From contig OZ038422.1 of NCBI GenBank assembly GCA_964036155.1, positions 87,567,201 through 87,631,200 of the forward strand: a DNA stretch of 64,000 bases, read 5' to 3'. Source of the stretch: Diploscapter coronatus (taxonomy: Eukaryota > Nematoda > Chromadorea > Rhabditida > Rhabditidae). The first letter of the stretch is position 1. Each line of letters opens with the position of its first letter. The notes below the pieces were generated by a model. It saw only the letters and a list, made by a program, of their open reading frames with translations, was not told where the DNA came from and ran no database searches. Below, in pieces: positions 23,410 to 36,014 of this stretch. A program made the position numbers and the translations under genes.

Positions 23410-24253
23410 CAGTTCCAGTCAAAAGATAGTAAACACCTTGTTTTTTACCATAACTTTTTTCTACTTTACCTCTTTTGACAAACTTTTTTTATTTGAAAGA
23501 GGATAAAAAGTCACATAAGTGTGCCAATTTTCAGCCTTCTAGGTATACCATTTCACGAGTTATCGATCGAATATTGATTTTTGCGCGGACAAAGGAACGT
23601 AAACAGTTTCGAAAGTGACCCAATTAAACCAATTAACGTGGGATAATTAAGCGTGGATATTTTTCTCGAAGATAATCTTTCTCATCAATATACTTGCCAA
23701 GTTTCAAATCGGTTGGATTAGAAATAAGAAAGATATGAATTTTTTCGAAGACTTTCCTTAATTGGGACACCCCCGGTTCAGAGCAGGCAAATCCAGAACT
23801 GCCCGATTCAGAACTTTTGTTAGCCCAGTCAGGCACGTCTATTCACAAAAAGTTCTGAATCGGGCAGCTCTGGATTTGCCAGTTCTGGACCGGAGGTATC
23901 CTAGTTAAGGAAGGTCTTTAAGAAAAATTCATATCTTTCTTATTTCTGATCCAATTGGTTTGAAACTTGGGAAATATATAGATGAGGAAGGTTGCTTTCG
24001 AGGAAAAATATCCACGCTTAATTATCCCACGTTAATTGGTTTAATTGGGTCACTTTCGAAACTGTTTACGTTCCTTTGTCCGCGCAAAAATCAATATTCG
24101 ATCGATAACTCGTGAAATGGTATACCTAGAAAGCTGAAAATTGATACTTATATAACTTTTTATCCTCTTTCAAATAAAAAAAGTTTGTCCAAATAGGTAA
24201 AGTAGAAAAAAGTTATGGTAAAAAAATAGTTTACTATCTTTTGACCAGAACTG
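23410..24253. mobile_element. Palindromic Tc1/mariner-type MITE, copy 2
   Basis: Same family as 13735-14554, with ends cagttccagtcaaaagatag and complement flanked by TA (23408-23409, 24254-24255). The arms are slightly more diverged near the centre (cagttctggaccggaggta versus ctgctctgaaccgggggtgt in copy 1). No coding capacity. Confidence 0.92.
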
Positions 24254-24255
24254 TA

Positions 24256-25030
24256 TATTTAGGAAAAGCTAGCAAAGCTTTCAGAAATGCCCTTCTCTGA
24301 TTTTGCTGATTTTTCCCTCATAGAGATATTTCGTAGAGTAAGTAACGAATCTGAAGTCAGATAGTACTGAAATTCTATTCTTCGAGCAAGCAGGAAAACC
24401 TACCTGAGAACCATTCAATGAAACGAAGAAATAATGTATGCTAATATCAATTTTGTATATAATTTCTCCGAGCATTAAGGATATTTCACGTTTTCTTGTT
24501 TGATCAACCGCATGTCAGTACTTGATAACTTCCTAATTCATCACTTACTCATCAAAATACCAATATGGGAATAATCAGTAAACTAGAATTTCCTCGCTTC
24601 GCGCCCGCTCGCTTGTCGTTCTAGTGCCAGTCTTCGGTTGACTATTAGAATTTCGATTACTTCTATAAAATTACTGAAATTTTTCTAAAATTTCTATTAT
24701 TTGTCGATTATAAATAGAGAGGGGCCAAGTCTCCCCTTTTTGAGGGAGAGAAAGAACGCATGAAAATTTCCGACACTTCAATTATCGTTAATTATTCCGT
24801 TAATTAGTTGATAATTTCATGAAACCAAGACACCAATTAAGGTAATAAAATACGCCCGAAATGATGGCGTCGTTGGTTTTTCGAAAAAGGCCTTCTGAAG
24901 GCATGGACGACGTCGAAACTTGACGGTACAGGTCATTTTCCAAAAGGTTTCCAACAAATTCGGATTCTCCATAATCGGTTTAGTCTCGTCTACCTGCATT
25001 GACGGTTTGTCAACTTACAAGGAGTGCTCA
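24256..25030. other. Gene-free interval
   Basis: No supported gene. A GC-richer patch at about 24595-24630 (ctcgcttcgcgcccgctcgc) stands out from the AT-rich background but has no assignable role. Confidence 0.45.
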
Positions 25031-25039
25031 CCATAAGAA

Positions 25040-25430
25040 ACGCGAATTACCGGACAAGACCTATATCATTAGAAAGCTTGTTCCAAGAGCAGTGCAATGA
25101 TGCCAAGTCTTCGTGCTCATAGGGGGTTTTACGCTGTAAACGAAGGACGCAAAGTTTCTTAGTGTAGACCTGATGTCGCATAGCGCTTCTATCGCTTTCT
25201 TCGTGATTTCACATGGAATTTCGGAATTTCTTTCTGTAATATGTAGGAATATACCATACAATGATGGGAAAAATAAATTTAAGCGAGTTCTGTCACATTT
25301 CAGGTACAGGTGGTCCGTTTCCACCCTTATAAATGACATCTTCCGAATAAAATCGTGCCTAGGCTTTATTTCTATATCATACGCACTAATAGTTCGTCTA
25401 CGGGGTTTTCGACACTGTAGAATTCTAATA
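25040..25430 (-). repeat. Repeat with conserved ORF, minus-strand copy
   Basis: Inverted relative to 29815-30180, with very high identity. The minus strand reads MSFIRVETDHLYLKCDRTRL onward to ALGTSFLMI with only a few changes from the other copy, and is open in both. The protein is not recognised. It may be a transposon fragment rather than a gene. Confidence 0.8.
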
Positions 25431-25905
25431 TGATGGTTAAAATCCGATTCCGTCACTCTTTCTACATATTCCGGAACCTTCCGTAAGCGGAACTTCCCGG
25501 AAACAGAAGATTACTATTTCTTTACGAAAAAAATCCAAATTTGGTATCAAAATGACGAGAAAAGTACGAACAATTCAAATTCGAAGAGATCTCGTTGATA
25601 CGATCATCGCATCGAAAATAGCGAATTTTTATATTTTGAGACTCAAATTATGACCCAATTTTGATCCCTAACTTCAAAAATTCACTCCATTCGATGTGGT
25701 GATTGTACTGGTAAGATCTCTTCGAATTTGAATTATTCGTACTTTTCTCGTCATTTTGATACCAAATTTGGATTTTTTTCGTAAAGAAATAGTAATCTTC
25801 TGTTTCCGGGAAGTTCCGCTTACGGAAGGTTCCGGAATATGCAGAAAGAGTGGCGGAATCGGATTTTAACCATCATATTAGAATTCTACGGTGTCGAAAA
25901 CCCCA
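25405..25905. repeat. 0.5-kb palindrome
   Basis: Arms of about 195 bases (25425-25620 and 25710-25900) are near-complementary, for example tccggaaccttccgtaagcg against cgcttacggaaggttccgga. The right end (gtgtcgaaaacccca) resembles ends of other palindromic repeats in this window. Confidence 0.88.
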
Positions 25906-25924
25906 TAGATGAATTATTAATGCA

Positions 25925-25982
25925 CTAGCCTTCAGGGGCCGCTTCGCGGCCCCCTTCGGCTAGGACTTTTGCTTCGCAAAAG
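25925..25982. repeat. Two consecutive GC-rich stem-loops with TTC loops
   Basis: The first hairpin, 25925-25963, pairs ctagcc with ggctag and ggggccgc with gcggcccc around ttc. The second, 25966-25982, pairs cttttgc with gcaaaag around ttc. They stand at the left border of a repeat mosaic, where they could be an element end. Helitron 3' ends carry such hairpins, but the full Helitron signature was not shown. Confidence 0.7.
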
Positions 25983-28547
25983 TGTGAAACAGGGATGTTT
26001 GCGGTACGATGAGCGGAACTTTTTTGATTTTGTGATGCGGTGCGGTGCGCCATTTCTGCACCGCCAACATCTCTGGTGCAAACCAAAGACAATATCAAAA
26101 CAAAACAACACCAACTCCAGCACCAAAACAATTTTGTTTCTAAATTAGAATGCATTGCATTTGTTGCATTTCTCATTTTCATGCTCATACTCTCTCATAC
26201 TATCAAAATTTTTAATTTCATAGCTCTCCCCCCTGAGAATTCATCAAACCATAAAACTAAAACTATCCAATTAGAAAAAAAATTCAATCAATCATTTCAA
26301 ATATTTCTTTTTCATCATTCAATTATCCCATTGATGTCATTTTCTAAAACTCTTCAAAGATTTTGCAAAAAAATTTCAAGCCCCTTTTCCTCCATAAAAT
26401 TGCAAAAAATCGATTCATTAAAGGAGAAATCACTTCTAATAAGGATAATTGCCCAATTATCTGATCAAACCCAAACAAAACCTATACGTTGCACACCGCC
26501 GGAAAATTACGCATCTTTTGGTGCAAATCCCATCTCAATTGGGTGGTCACATCTCTAGATATAAGCGCGCACAAACAGACAAACATATTTTACGAAAATA
26601 CTAATAGAGTAGATGTGATTTTGAGTTTTCATTTGAGCTTTATATGAAATTTTGAGCCCAAACTTGGTTAGAATTTGGTCTGGGATTTTCGATCTTGACT
26701 TCGACCTTCAATTTGTTTAATTTGGACTTGAAATACCTTGAATTTTTGAAATTGAACATGAATTTGGATGTTCGAAGCTAATACTTGAATTTGGCCTGTT
26801 TGAATTTTAATTTAGACTTTAATTTGGATTGTGAATTAAAATTTAAATCTTGCTTTTTGAGTCGAACTCGCTTTATAATTTGAAATATACATGAGATGTT
26901 TATCCAAAAATTTGAACACCTTTAAAAAGTAGCATAATATTGGTGTTTGGATATGTAAATTAGGCAGAAAAAACTGAATTATTATTTTTTTTTTTTAAAT
27001 TAGCATAAAATAAACATTTGGCCAAAATTATGAATATTGATCCTTCAGTCCATTATTCATTTTATCTCAACCATGGAAATTATCTGGTTCCATTGAATCT
27101 CTAATTCCACCTTGACCCTAATGATAGTGATCAATTCTTTGCCATTATACATTTTGAATATACGATAAATTGCTAATTTTATCATATCTGCTTTGAAATT
27201 CCCATTCTCATTGATCTCATTTCCCACTATCTGGAGACCACCTTTCAAGGCCAAGATGTGTCGGATAATGGATAATGACTACCCCATTATTCAATTTTTC
27301 ATCAGAGAAGAAACTAACGGTGAATTCAAAAATTAGCATTTATGCTAATTAAAAAATCCAATCGCGATAAAACCTATACGTTGCACACGGGTCACGATTA
27401 TCTTTCGAACCATCTGTGGGTTTCCTTGCTCACAATCAGGTATCGAAATCTAAGCTCAGACACACTCAGCAGTTTTACTAAGAAGGAAAGATGTCAGATT
27501 CGAATGCTCCATACTTGGTTATCTTACTTTACCATACTTTATCAATCTTAGTCATTTGGCAATCAAATTCTAAAAATAGCAAGCGTATTCTGCTCATATG
27601 TAAATACCCACAATTGTGTTGTCTAAAAGTAAGAATAAACTTCAGACTCAGATTCTCTGTGCTTGACTATCCTTTTCCAACAGTTTTTGTCATTTTCTCA
27701 CCAAAAAGATGGATTTTATCATTAAAAGTTCCAGTGGATAGTTTTTGCAAAACTAATTCCACATCATTTTGGAGGTAACAGAACCCGAACACTACGCACA
27801 CCATCTCTTATACATTGAGAGCCAGGAATCATTCCCACTCTTCCACAGGAGCACGCCTCAATTCCTGGTCAAATTCGACGATTCACTGGACCTTCCCTTC
27901 TCCCTTTCCTTTTCGCTCGCATTGCGCTTGTTCTCTCCATCTCACGCGCTATTTCTTTTTTTCTGTCTTTATATAGGAAACCACATTTTTGGCTAAAAGC
28001 ACCCATTTCCTGAATCAAAATCAATCGGGTTTTTTACGTTGCACACCGCGGGAAAATTGCACATCTTTTAGTGCAAATCCCATCTCAATTGGGTGGTCAC
28101 ATCTCTAGATATAAGCGTGCACAAATACACTTTACAAAAACACTAATAGTTTTGAGTTTTGATAAGAAATTGAAGAAAACATGTCAATGATAATCGCGCA
28201 ATTTAATGCAAAACACAACAGCAATACAAATTCAAAAGCAATACTAAACTCAAAAACAATGCAAAACTCAAAAGCAATACAAAATATCTCCTAACAATCA
28301 ATGAAATCTATCTTACCAATCGATACAAATCTCATCTATCATATCCCACATCAATCAATACTGTATCCTCATATTCATATTTTCTATCCAAGTAAAAAAT
28401 TAAAAAATTCAATCAACTATTTAAAATATTTCTTTGTTATCATTCAATTATCCCATTGATGTCATTTTCCAAAATTCTTCAAAAATTTTGCTAAATTTCA
28501 AGTTCCTTTCCATCCATAAAAAATGCAAAAGAGGACCGACTCATTAA

Positions 28548-28630
28548 AGGAGAATCGAACTCTCGAATCTACCAATGCTCACTCGTATTCGCCACGAAGT
28601 CATACGCACTATCCACTTGACCATCCAAGT
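28548..28630 (-). repeat. tRNA-like (SINE-type) sequence, copy 1
   Basis: On the minus strand the sequence reads ggatggtcaagtggatagtg, a good Pol III A-box context. About 55 bases later comes gagagttcgattctcc, a T-arm-like B box with pairing stem. A clean cloverleaf with a defined anticodon stem does not form, so a tRNA-derived retroposon head is more likely than a functional tRNA. Confidence 0.6.
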
Positions 28631-29264
28631 ATGCTAACGGCTCTCTCTCCTTTCAGTGACACGCAGAATAAAGAGCCCATTCTCCCCACAAAGAAATAGT
28701 ATGCGGGGGTGAGAGAGCAAAAATGTTAAAGGCAAATCACTTCTAATTGCCCAATTATCTCATCAAACCCAAACAAAACCTATACGTTGCACACCACCGG
28801 AAAATTCTGCATCCAACCATACCACATTCAACCATTTTTATTATCCCACTTCAAGCAATAGCGTTGGAGACACAACAGACAGACAAACACACTCAGGGGT
28901 TTTACTAAAGAGTAGGATTGAAGAAAACATGTCAATGATAATCGCGTAATTTAATGCAAAACTCAAAAGCAATGTAAAGCTCAAAAACAATACTAAACTC
29001 AAACACAATTCAAAATATCTCCTAACAATCAATGAAATCTATCTTACCAATCAATGCAAATCTCATCTATCATATCTCACATCAATCAACTGTACCTTCA
29101 TATTCATATTTGCTATCCAATTAAAAAATTCAATCAACCATTTAAAATATTTCTTTTTCATCATTCAATTATCAATTATCCAATTGATGTCATTTTCTAA
29201 AATTCTTCAAAAATTTCAAGTTCCTTTCCATCCATAAAAATGCAAAAAAGAATCGACTTGTTAA

Positions 29265-29347
29265 AGAAGAATCGAACTCTCAAATCTACCAATCTCGCAT
29301 CATATACTCACCATAAGGTCATACGCGCTATCCACTTGGCCATCCAA
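29265..29347 (-). repeat. tRNA-like (SINE-type) sequence, copy 2
   Basis: Second copy of the tRNA-like block, with A box ggatggccaagtggatagcg and B box gagagttcgattctt. It lies in the same surrounding repeat context as copy 1, including the downstream atgcgggggtgagagagcaa tract. Divergence in the centre argues against a constrained tRNA. Confidence 0.6.
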
Positions 29348-29814
29348 GTATGCTCGCGACTCTCTCCTTTCAGAGACATTCGGAATAAAGAGCCCATTCT
29401 CCCCGCAGAGAAATAGCATGCGGGGGTGAGAGAGCAAAAATGCTAAAGGCGAAATCATTTATATAATAAGGATAATTATCTAATTATCTCATCAAACCCA
29501 AACAAAACTTATACGTTGCACACCGCCGGAAAATTCTGCATCCAACCATATATATATCATCATACTTTTTTTACTCACCTTGAAGTTATAGTCTTGGACA
29601 CACAGATTAAGTAAGAAAAAACAGTTTTTTGGGTAAAAGTACCCATTTCCTGAACCAAAATCAATCGGGTTTTTTACGTTGCACACCGGGTTAAAATTCT
29701 GCATCCAACCATACCACATTCAACCATTTTTATTCATCCCACTTCAAGTAATAGCGTTGGACACACAGACAAACAGACAAACACACTCAGGGGGATTACT
29801 AGAGAGTAGGATGT

Positions 29815-30180
29815 GCTGCAGAAATAAAACCTAGGCACGATTTCATTCGGAAGATGTCATTTATAAGGGTGGAAACGGACCACCTGTACCTGAAATGTGA
29901 CAGAACTCGCTTAAATTTATTTTTCCCATCATTGTATGGTATATTCCTACATATTATAGCAAGAAATTCCGAAATCCCATGTGAAATCACGAAGAAAGCG
30001 ATAGAAGCGCTATGCGACATCAGGCCTACACTAAGAAACTTTGCGTCCTTCGTTTACAGCGTAAAACCCCCTATGAGCACGAAGACTTGGCATCATTGCA
30101 CTGCTCTTGGAACAAGCTTTCTAATGATATAGGTCTCGTCCGGTAATTCGCGTTTCTTATGGTGAGCATTCCTTGTTAGT
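29815..30180 (+). repeat. Repeat with conserved ORF, plus-strand copy
   Basis: Inverted copy of 25040-25430. The plus strand carries the open frame 29854-30132 (MSFIRVETDHLYLKCDRTRL to SFLMI). Both ends match the other copy to within a few bases, so the pair brackets the repeat mosaic between them. Confidence 0.8.
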
Positions 30181-31604
30181 AACATTTGTTAGGTTAAAAA
30201 AATCATTCTTGTTACAAACTTCCGAGCTTCTTGCTCATGAAAATGGTGAGGAAGGCTCAACTTTTTTTTTTTTTTAAATTCGGATTTTTTATGGAATTGG
30301 AGCTTTTTCTTTACCGACATTTTTTTTTCATAAATTTCTAGTTTAATTTTGCTCATTCCATATCCATTCTCTGAGATTATTTGGCATAGAGTTCACAAAC
30401 TATGAAAGGGGGCTTTTGAAAAATGACAATTTATCGTGGACACAAAATTTTACTCATTAAAAAAACCTTGTTAAATCTGACGTTGATAAAACACTATCGA
30501 TTTAGGATGGTGATAATCAAACCGTGAATTTGAATGAATAAAATTTGAAGCGCATATTTTTATATGGAAAGCTAAGCATACATAGAGGGATTCACAACAA
30601 AAGTTTAATGAAAATATTTTGGCGTAGTTGAGAATCGCAATGAAGATCTGGCTTAAGGCAAATCAAGGTATGCTTTGTAGTCAGGGCTGAACCAGGCATG
30701 AAAGAAAATGGCAGCGTAAATATCTAGAAAAAAAGGAATGGCAGAAAATGTCAAGAAACAAAGAAACCTACACAACTCTACTAGAGATCAAGGTGAAGAT
30801 GAAGTTAGAATTCAAACATTCATGCCCTCTGAAGTGCTAAGAAAAAATACACCACACCTCAAAGAGTTTTTCACCTTCCATGAATTCTTTTATTGCTTAG
30901 ATAAATAGTTCTTGATCTACCAGGAATTTTCTCCCAGGATTTTTATTCTTCCTGCATCTGCATGACATCCAATCATTAAGGCATACGAATCTTTATGGTG
31001 GACGACCAGTCGCGATCGCTGAGTTTTTTGGACTTCTTTTTTTTTTTTATAGATTTTTCATCTAGCTGGCAGAAATTTCCTGATTTCTTTTTCTTTCATC
31101 TGCATCTACGTGAAAAAGCGCGTAAGTTGCTGTGATTGATAAGTAAAAGGCATAGATAAAGCTTTCTATTCAGCGAAATTATTGATAAAGATAAATCGAA
31201 GTACAAGTGTAATCATCAAAAAATTAGATGACTAAAAGGTTTCACTTGTGACGCAAAGCTGTCAGATAGCTTATTTGATAAGGGGTAATTTAGAAATTGC
31301 GCAGTTTTCCCTTGAATTTGATACAATTGTGGTATGAAGAAATGCCAATATTTAGCACAAAATCTTACGCATTTATCACTGCATTTCGTTATTTTGTGAT
31401 TTAGTCGAATCCAAAAATGCACACATTTCCCGTTTTAGTTTATTCTTTACGTCAAATCCAGGTTACCAAGATTAGGCAATATTTTGAAGAATGGTTGCAC
31501 GAACCTCCTACAAACTGTCGAAGTTGAAATCGAAATTTCTCTCGGCCTTGATGGAAAAATGAAATAAGTTTAAACATGTAAATGAATAAATAGTCCGTTT
31601 TCAG
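30181..31604. other. Region upstream of C6 exons; first exon not found
   Basis: A signal-peptide exon for the downstream C6 gene was looked for and none with an acceptable donor and phase was found. The remaining sequence is AT-rich without recognisable features. Confidence 0.4.
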
Positions 31605-34523
31605 CTTGTGGCACGTGTACGGCTGACCAAGTGACAATCGGCCCTGATAATGCAAATACAGGAGCTCAGGCATTTGACCCCGCCGCTCCTACGCCAGGCG
31701 TGGATGGAAATGGGTGCTCTACGCTTCTCTACAATTGCAGTGGTATTTCTGCAAATATTGAAGTAAGAAAATGAGTTGTTCGGAAGTATGAAAAGTATGA
31801 AACCAGGATGCTACGGCCTGTTATTTTGTTTTTGAAATCGGATAACACGATTTTCAATGAGCGTGAAATGCGTGAACTTATTTATATTTGAAAATATAAT
31901 AACATGCGTAGATTTCCGTCTTGCTAAATATTCGAATTTTTGTCTTGGTAAAACGAACCGACATAGTATGTTCATTCTTGCGTTTGAAAACAATTTCTTA
32001 CAATTTTACAAAATTACAAAAATTATCACTTTTTAAAAATAAATTTTGCATCGAATCTTTGCCAATTCCTAAATCTTTCAAGTCAAATGTTTACTAAATA
32101 TGTTCAATTTTACATATCTTTCGTCAATATTTTGCACAATTTCAGGTAAACGATCCTAATCTAACCGTTGGTAATGCAAGTAGTGGTGTGCAACAAGTGG
32201 TTAGTATATTATTTTGTTGGATTGTGGGATGAATTAATTATGATTCTACTTGTTTAATGTGAAAATTATATCGGAAAATCATTAAATATTCTAAAAATAT
32301 CAAATCTTATAATTTAGACTACGGTTCTGCTCGTATGCAATGCTAATAATCGATGGCAGTACACAGGGGTAATGAATGAAATATTTTTTTAAAATTAATT
32401 TTTCTGATTTAATTGGATGAGATAAAATTATATTAACAATATTATGATATTCAGAATCAAGATGTTGTGACTTATCCAGTCAATATGCTTACCTGCCTTG
32501 CTACTTCTCCTGCTCCTGCTGGTTAATTTTACTTTTCTTTTTCAAACATATATTATTATTATTAGATCGCATAATTATATCAGAAGCAGAAATTTACGCA
32601 TTAGACTTGAATTAAAACTTTGGTGGATCGGTAACTTTTTGCAATCCGAAATGAATTTTTCTACATTCCTTATTCCCAATCCTGCTTCCTTTCAATTATT
32701 TATGCACTTTTTATACAACAGTGTTGTGAAAAGCTGAATCAATCGTATTTTCAGCGTGCAGAACTTGTACTCCTGCGACTGACCCAACCATTGGGCCGCC
32801 TTCTAGTGCAGGTGAAATTGTCGTGGATTTCACACCTGCTGTTCCTGTTGCTGGCGTGGATGAAGAGGACGGATGCGCTATTCTTACCTACACTTGTATG
32901 GGAATTGGTGCAGAGATTGATGTAAATGCTGATGTAAGTGATAAATCGCGTTCTTTTATTCTTATTCCTTTTCATCGAAATTCCTCAATTCAATTAATGA
33001 TAAATCATAGTTCTTTTAACTTTTACGATAAAGAAACACTGAAATATCATGAACAAGTATTTAATTCTGATCGATGTTAGACAAAAATAGATCATTTGTT
33101 ACAGAGAATCTCATTCTTCTTTTTGAAATCATCTTCATTTTTAGTTATAATAAGTTTCTCACGACGATATTTTTCATATTTTAGTAAACTTCATTCTGAA
33201 TTAGAAATTTGACAATATTTGGATAATAGCTTACGATTTACTAAATCGTGTTCAAGTTTTTGACTAATCACTAGACATACACTTCGAAAACCGATTTCTA
33301 CATAGATCAGTTTATGTTTTAACGTCTTTTTCCAATAATCATTTTCAAATTTAGAACCCCAATGAAGCCACTACTCTTCCGGTGAGAAATTTTGAATTGA
33401 ATAATTAATCAATAAATGGATATTTATGATATCGAGCATCAATGGCGAAAATATTTGGAAACGCGTGCAACATTTTTGAACATCTATTTAGGGCTCCAAG
33501 TGATTTTTCAAAATTAAGGGTTCCGTTTTAAAACCTACACCATTGAGTCAAGCTAGCTCTGGAAAGAATTGAACTTTTTTTTATTTTTCCAAACTGACAC
33601 TTCTACCAAAAGTTATGTATTGCGTACTTTTGAAAATAACGACTTTCAGACAGGTTGTCGTCGATCATTTTTAAAATTTGTTTGTTCTAAAATATGCAGG
33701 AGAATGGGAACTACTACAAATTTTTAGGCGCTTTGAAGGGGACCCCCTTTTTCAAGTAGAGAAATTTTAAAAGCGCAAAATTTGCTTGACGAGCGAACTT
33801 TAAACGAAACACTTTCAGGTTATTTTTACGGCGTTTCAATGGTGCATTTCGTTCGTCCCAATGCTCATTTGAATGGGGGGCGAGCGTTATTCACCAAAAA
33901 TTTTGGTGAATAACGCTATGGACCCGACCTATTCATAAAAGTTAATAATTATTCGCCTGGCTGAAATTAGGTTTAATTGCAAAATTTAATGCATAATATT
34001 TCTTGAGATATTGTTAATGCGCAAAAGCGATTATTCGGACGTAGAGGTGAATGCAGGCGATTGAAATTTCCTTTCATCCCTGCGACTAAATAGCATGTAT
34101 AATGAAGAGAAGCAGCGTATTTTTCGATGACTTCTCTAGCACTCTCTCGTTCCCGATAACCGCGTTTTCCACGTTATTCATATTTATCAGTTAGAGTTGT
34201 GATAAAAGAATAGAACATATATGATTAAAAATCTTGCGTTTTAAAAATGTTTAATTGCCACTGTATTTGTTGTAAATAATTGTATTTTATGAAAATTTAA
34301 TCATAGATGATTATTTAGGGAACCACAGCTAAGCTCACCTGTAATGGGAACAACCAATGGGTATTTCAAGAGGTACTAAAATTAATAATTTCGCTAGCTA
34401 TCCTTCGGATTGATTTAATGAAAATTTAGTATAAAAATCAAAACGATAATTTTTCAGAATATGCAGCGGGTGATTATTGTAAGGATGATTCGATGCTTAG
34501 TTACTGCTCTGCCGGGGAAGTAG
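31605..34523 (+). CDS. Protein with two C6 domains (5' end not found)
   Basis: Eight exons join in phase: 31605-31762, 32146-32199, 32318-32368, 32455-32521, 32755-32933, 33355-33381, 34319-34372 and 34458-34523 (TAG). They encode about 218 residues forming two tandem six-cysteine domains. Domain 1 has CGTCTADQVTIGP, GCSTLLYNC, LLVCNANNRWQYTG and NMLTC. Domain 2 has CRTCTPATDPTIGP, GCAILTYTC, KLTCNGNNQWVF and MIRC. This is the nematode C6 pattern (CxxC, GC...C, LxCNxxxxW, final Cys) of presumed extracellular proteins of unknown function. Each domain starts after a phase-1 intron, allowing domain shuffling. A signal peptide must lie in an unseen 5' exon, so the gene could be truncated. Confidence 0.8.
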
Positions 34524-34682
34524 GTCGCACGGACAGTCTAACGAAAGTCCTCCTTAAGTCTGATAATGCTTAATTTCATCCTTCTTTTCCATTGTAGATT
34601 ATTGTGGGTTTTTAATTTATTAGTAGCTTTAGATTCCCTAGACATTTATTAATTAGTTTTATATCAAAAATAATAATAATAT

Positions 34683-35310
34683 TACTACTTCTGGGGGAAT
34701 AATTGATATTCTAGAAATTGTTGTAATTACCTTAACATCGTTCTATACGATATCAGAAGCGACGAAGCCAGGACAATAAACCTCGGACCTCTGTAATAGT
34801 CGTGAAAAGTGAGCACGCAGTATATCAGTATATCTCCATTAGTCACGTTGCCAAAAATCACAGGATAATTACGTGTGGCTCTCCTTACATAGGTAATTAC
34901 GCGGCTTCGATCATTCGGCTGCCGCTCTTGAAGTGAAATTGGCTTGAGCCAGTATCGGATTTCAATGCCATTGATTATTTTGCTGATTAGACAACAATTA
35001 CTTCAAGTTATCTTGAATTCTATGCCATAATTGGATTGTAAAAAGCATTAAATTTTCTGCAATTTAAAAGAAGAAAGATACATCGTATGCGCCAGCCAGT
35101 TTTCTGCAGCTATTGCGTACAATTTAAAATTATCAAAAATGTTATCATTTACTTTGGTTTAGAAAGTTCGCTATTATTATTAAGGGCAAAAATACTGATG
35201 CTAGATTACATAAAACCATGTAAGTGCACATTTATAGTTATGTCATATACATAGAAGACCACGAATTAAAAATTACCAATCGCTGAACAATGAATGCGCT
35301 TTATGGATGT
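34683..35310. mobile_element. Truncated copy of inverted-repeat element (family of 46603-47508)
   Basis: It starts tactacttctgggggaataa and matches the left 630 bases of the full element at 46603. The right terminal repeat is missing and sequence of the 15.9 kb palindrome family follows directly. The minus-strand VITYVRRATRNYPVIF reading frame is kept. Confidence 0.8.
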
Positions 35311-36014
35311 CATATGAGACGTTATTTATAAAAATCGAGTATGGGGTGGTACCCAAGAAGTCGACCCTCAAATTTCGCGCTGATTTCTTGTCCCTGGGGG
35401 TTTTCGACTACGCTGATGACGAATCTGACGGTTAAAATCCGATCCGACCACTTGTTCCGCCTGTTCCGGAAGGTCCGCATCTGGTAGTTTCGAAAAATTC
35501 TATTTTCGTTATTCGGCATGGGAAAAATTAAAATTTGGTATCAAAATGCTCGTAGAGACCAGCTGAGCACAATTCTGAAAAGATCTCGTCGAAATGACAC
35601 CGAATAAGGAAGTTATGATGAACATAGTAAAACATGTGGAAAATGTCATATTGAGTTTTTGCTTATTTTAATTTTTAACTTTTTTAAAAGTGCCAGATTC
35701 CGTGAGTTATTTATATTGGAAAGTAGCCCAGGTCTTCTAGTTTCTGAAAAACTTGACCGTTTCTCTATAGACTGCCCGCTAGCGAAGAAATGTCACTTTT
35801 CGAAGAGTTATCATGACTCGCTTTTGCCTAAGTTGATTTTAAAAATTCGTAGCTTCCAAGATTCTAAACTAAATTTTATAATTCTTTTTTATTGAACAGA
35901 ATTTAATCCATAGATTATCAGGCAATAAAATAAGAATTTTTTTAAATGCCAATTTCTGCAGAAATCGATATTCAAAAAAATTCTCTTTTTGATATTTGAT
36001 AAACTAGATATTCA
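35311..36014. repeat. One arm of the 15.9-kb palindrome family
   Basis: It matches 15923-16625 in the same orientation with scattered differences. At 36014 it switches to the dispersed repeat also seen at 9058. No mirror arm follows. Confidence 0.82.

Larger units (their letters stand above)
25985..29812. repeat. Mosaic of non-autonomous repeats sharing acgttgcacaccg
   Basis: The motif cctatacgttgcacacc or close variants occurs at about 26485, 27370, 28035, 28780, 29512 and 29675, and again near 62580. Blocks such as gcaaatcccatctcaattgg and cacactcaggggttttacta recur. About 250 bases at 27480-27735 match 62130-62375. The long ORF at 26040-26558 runs through this and is not supported as a gene. 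Boundaries of single elements could not be set. Confidence 0.75.

Noticed and set aside
26040..26558. 172-residue ORF
   Set aside because: It runs through the acgttgcacacc repeat mosaic, has low-complexity Lys/Ile/Phe composition and no domain.
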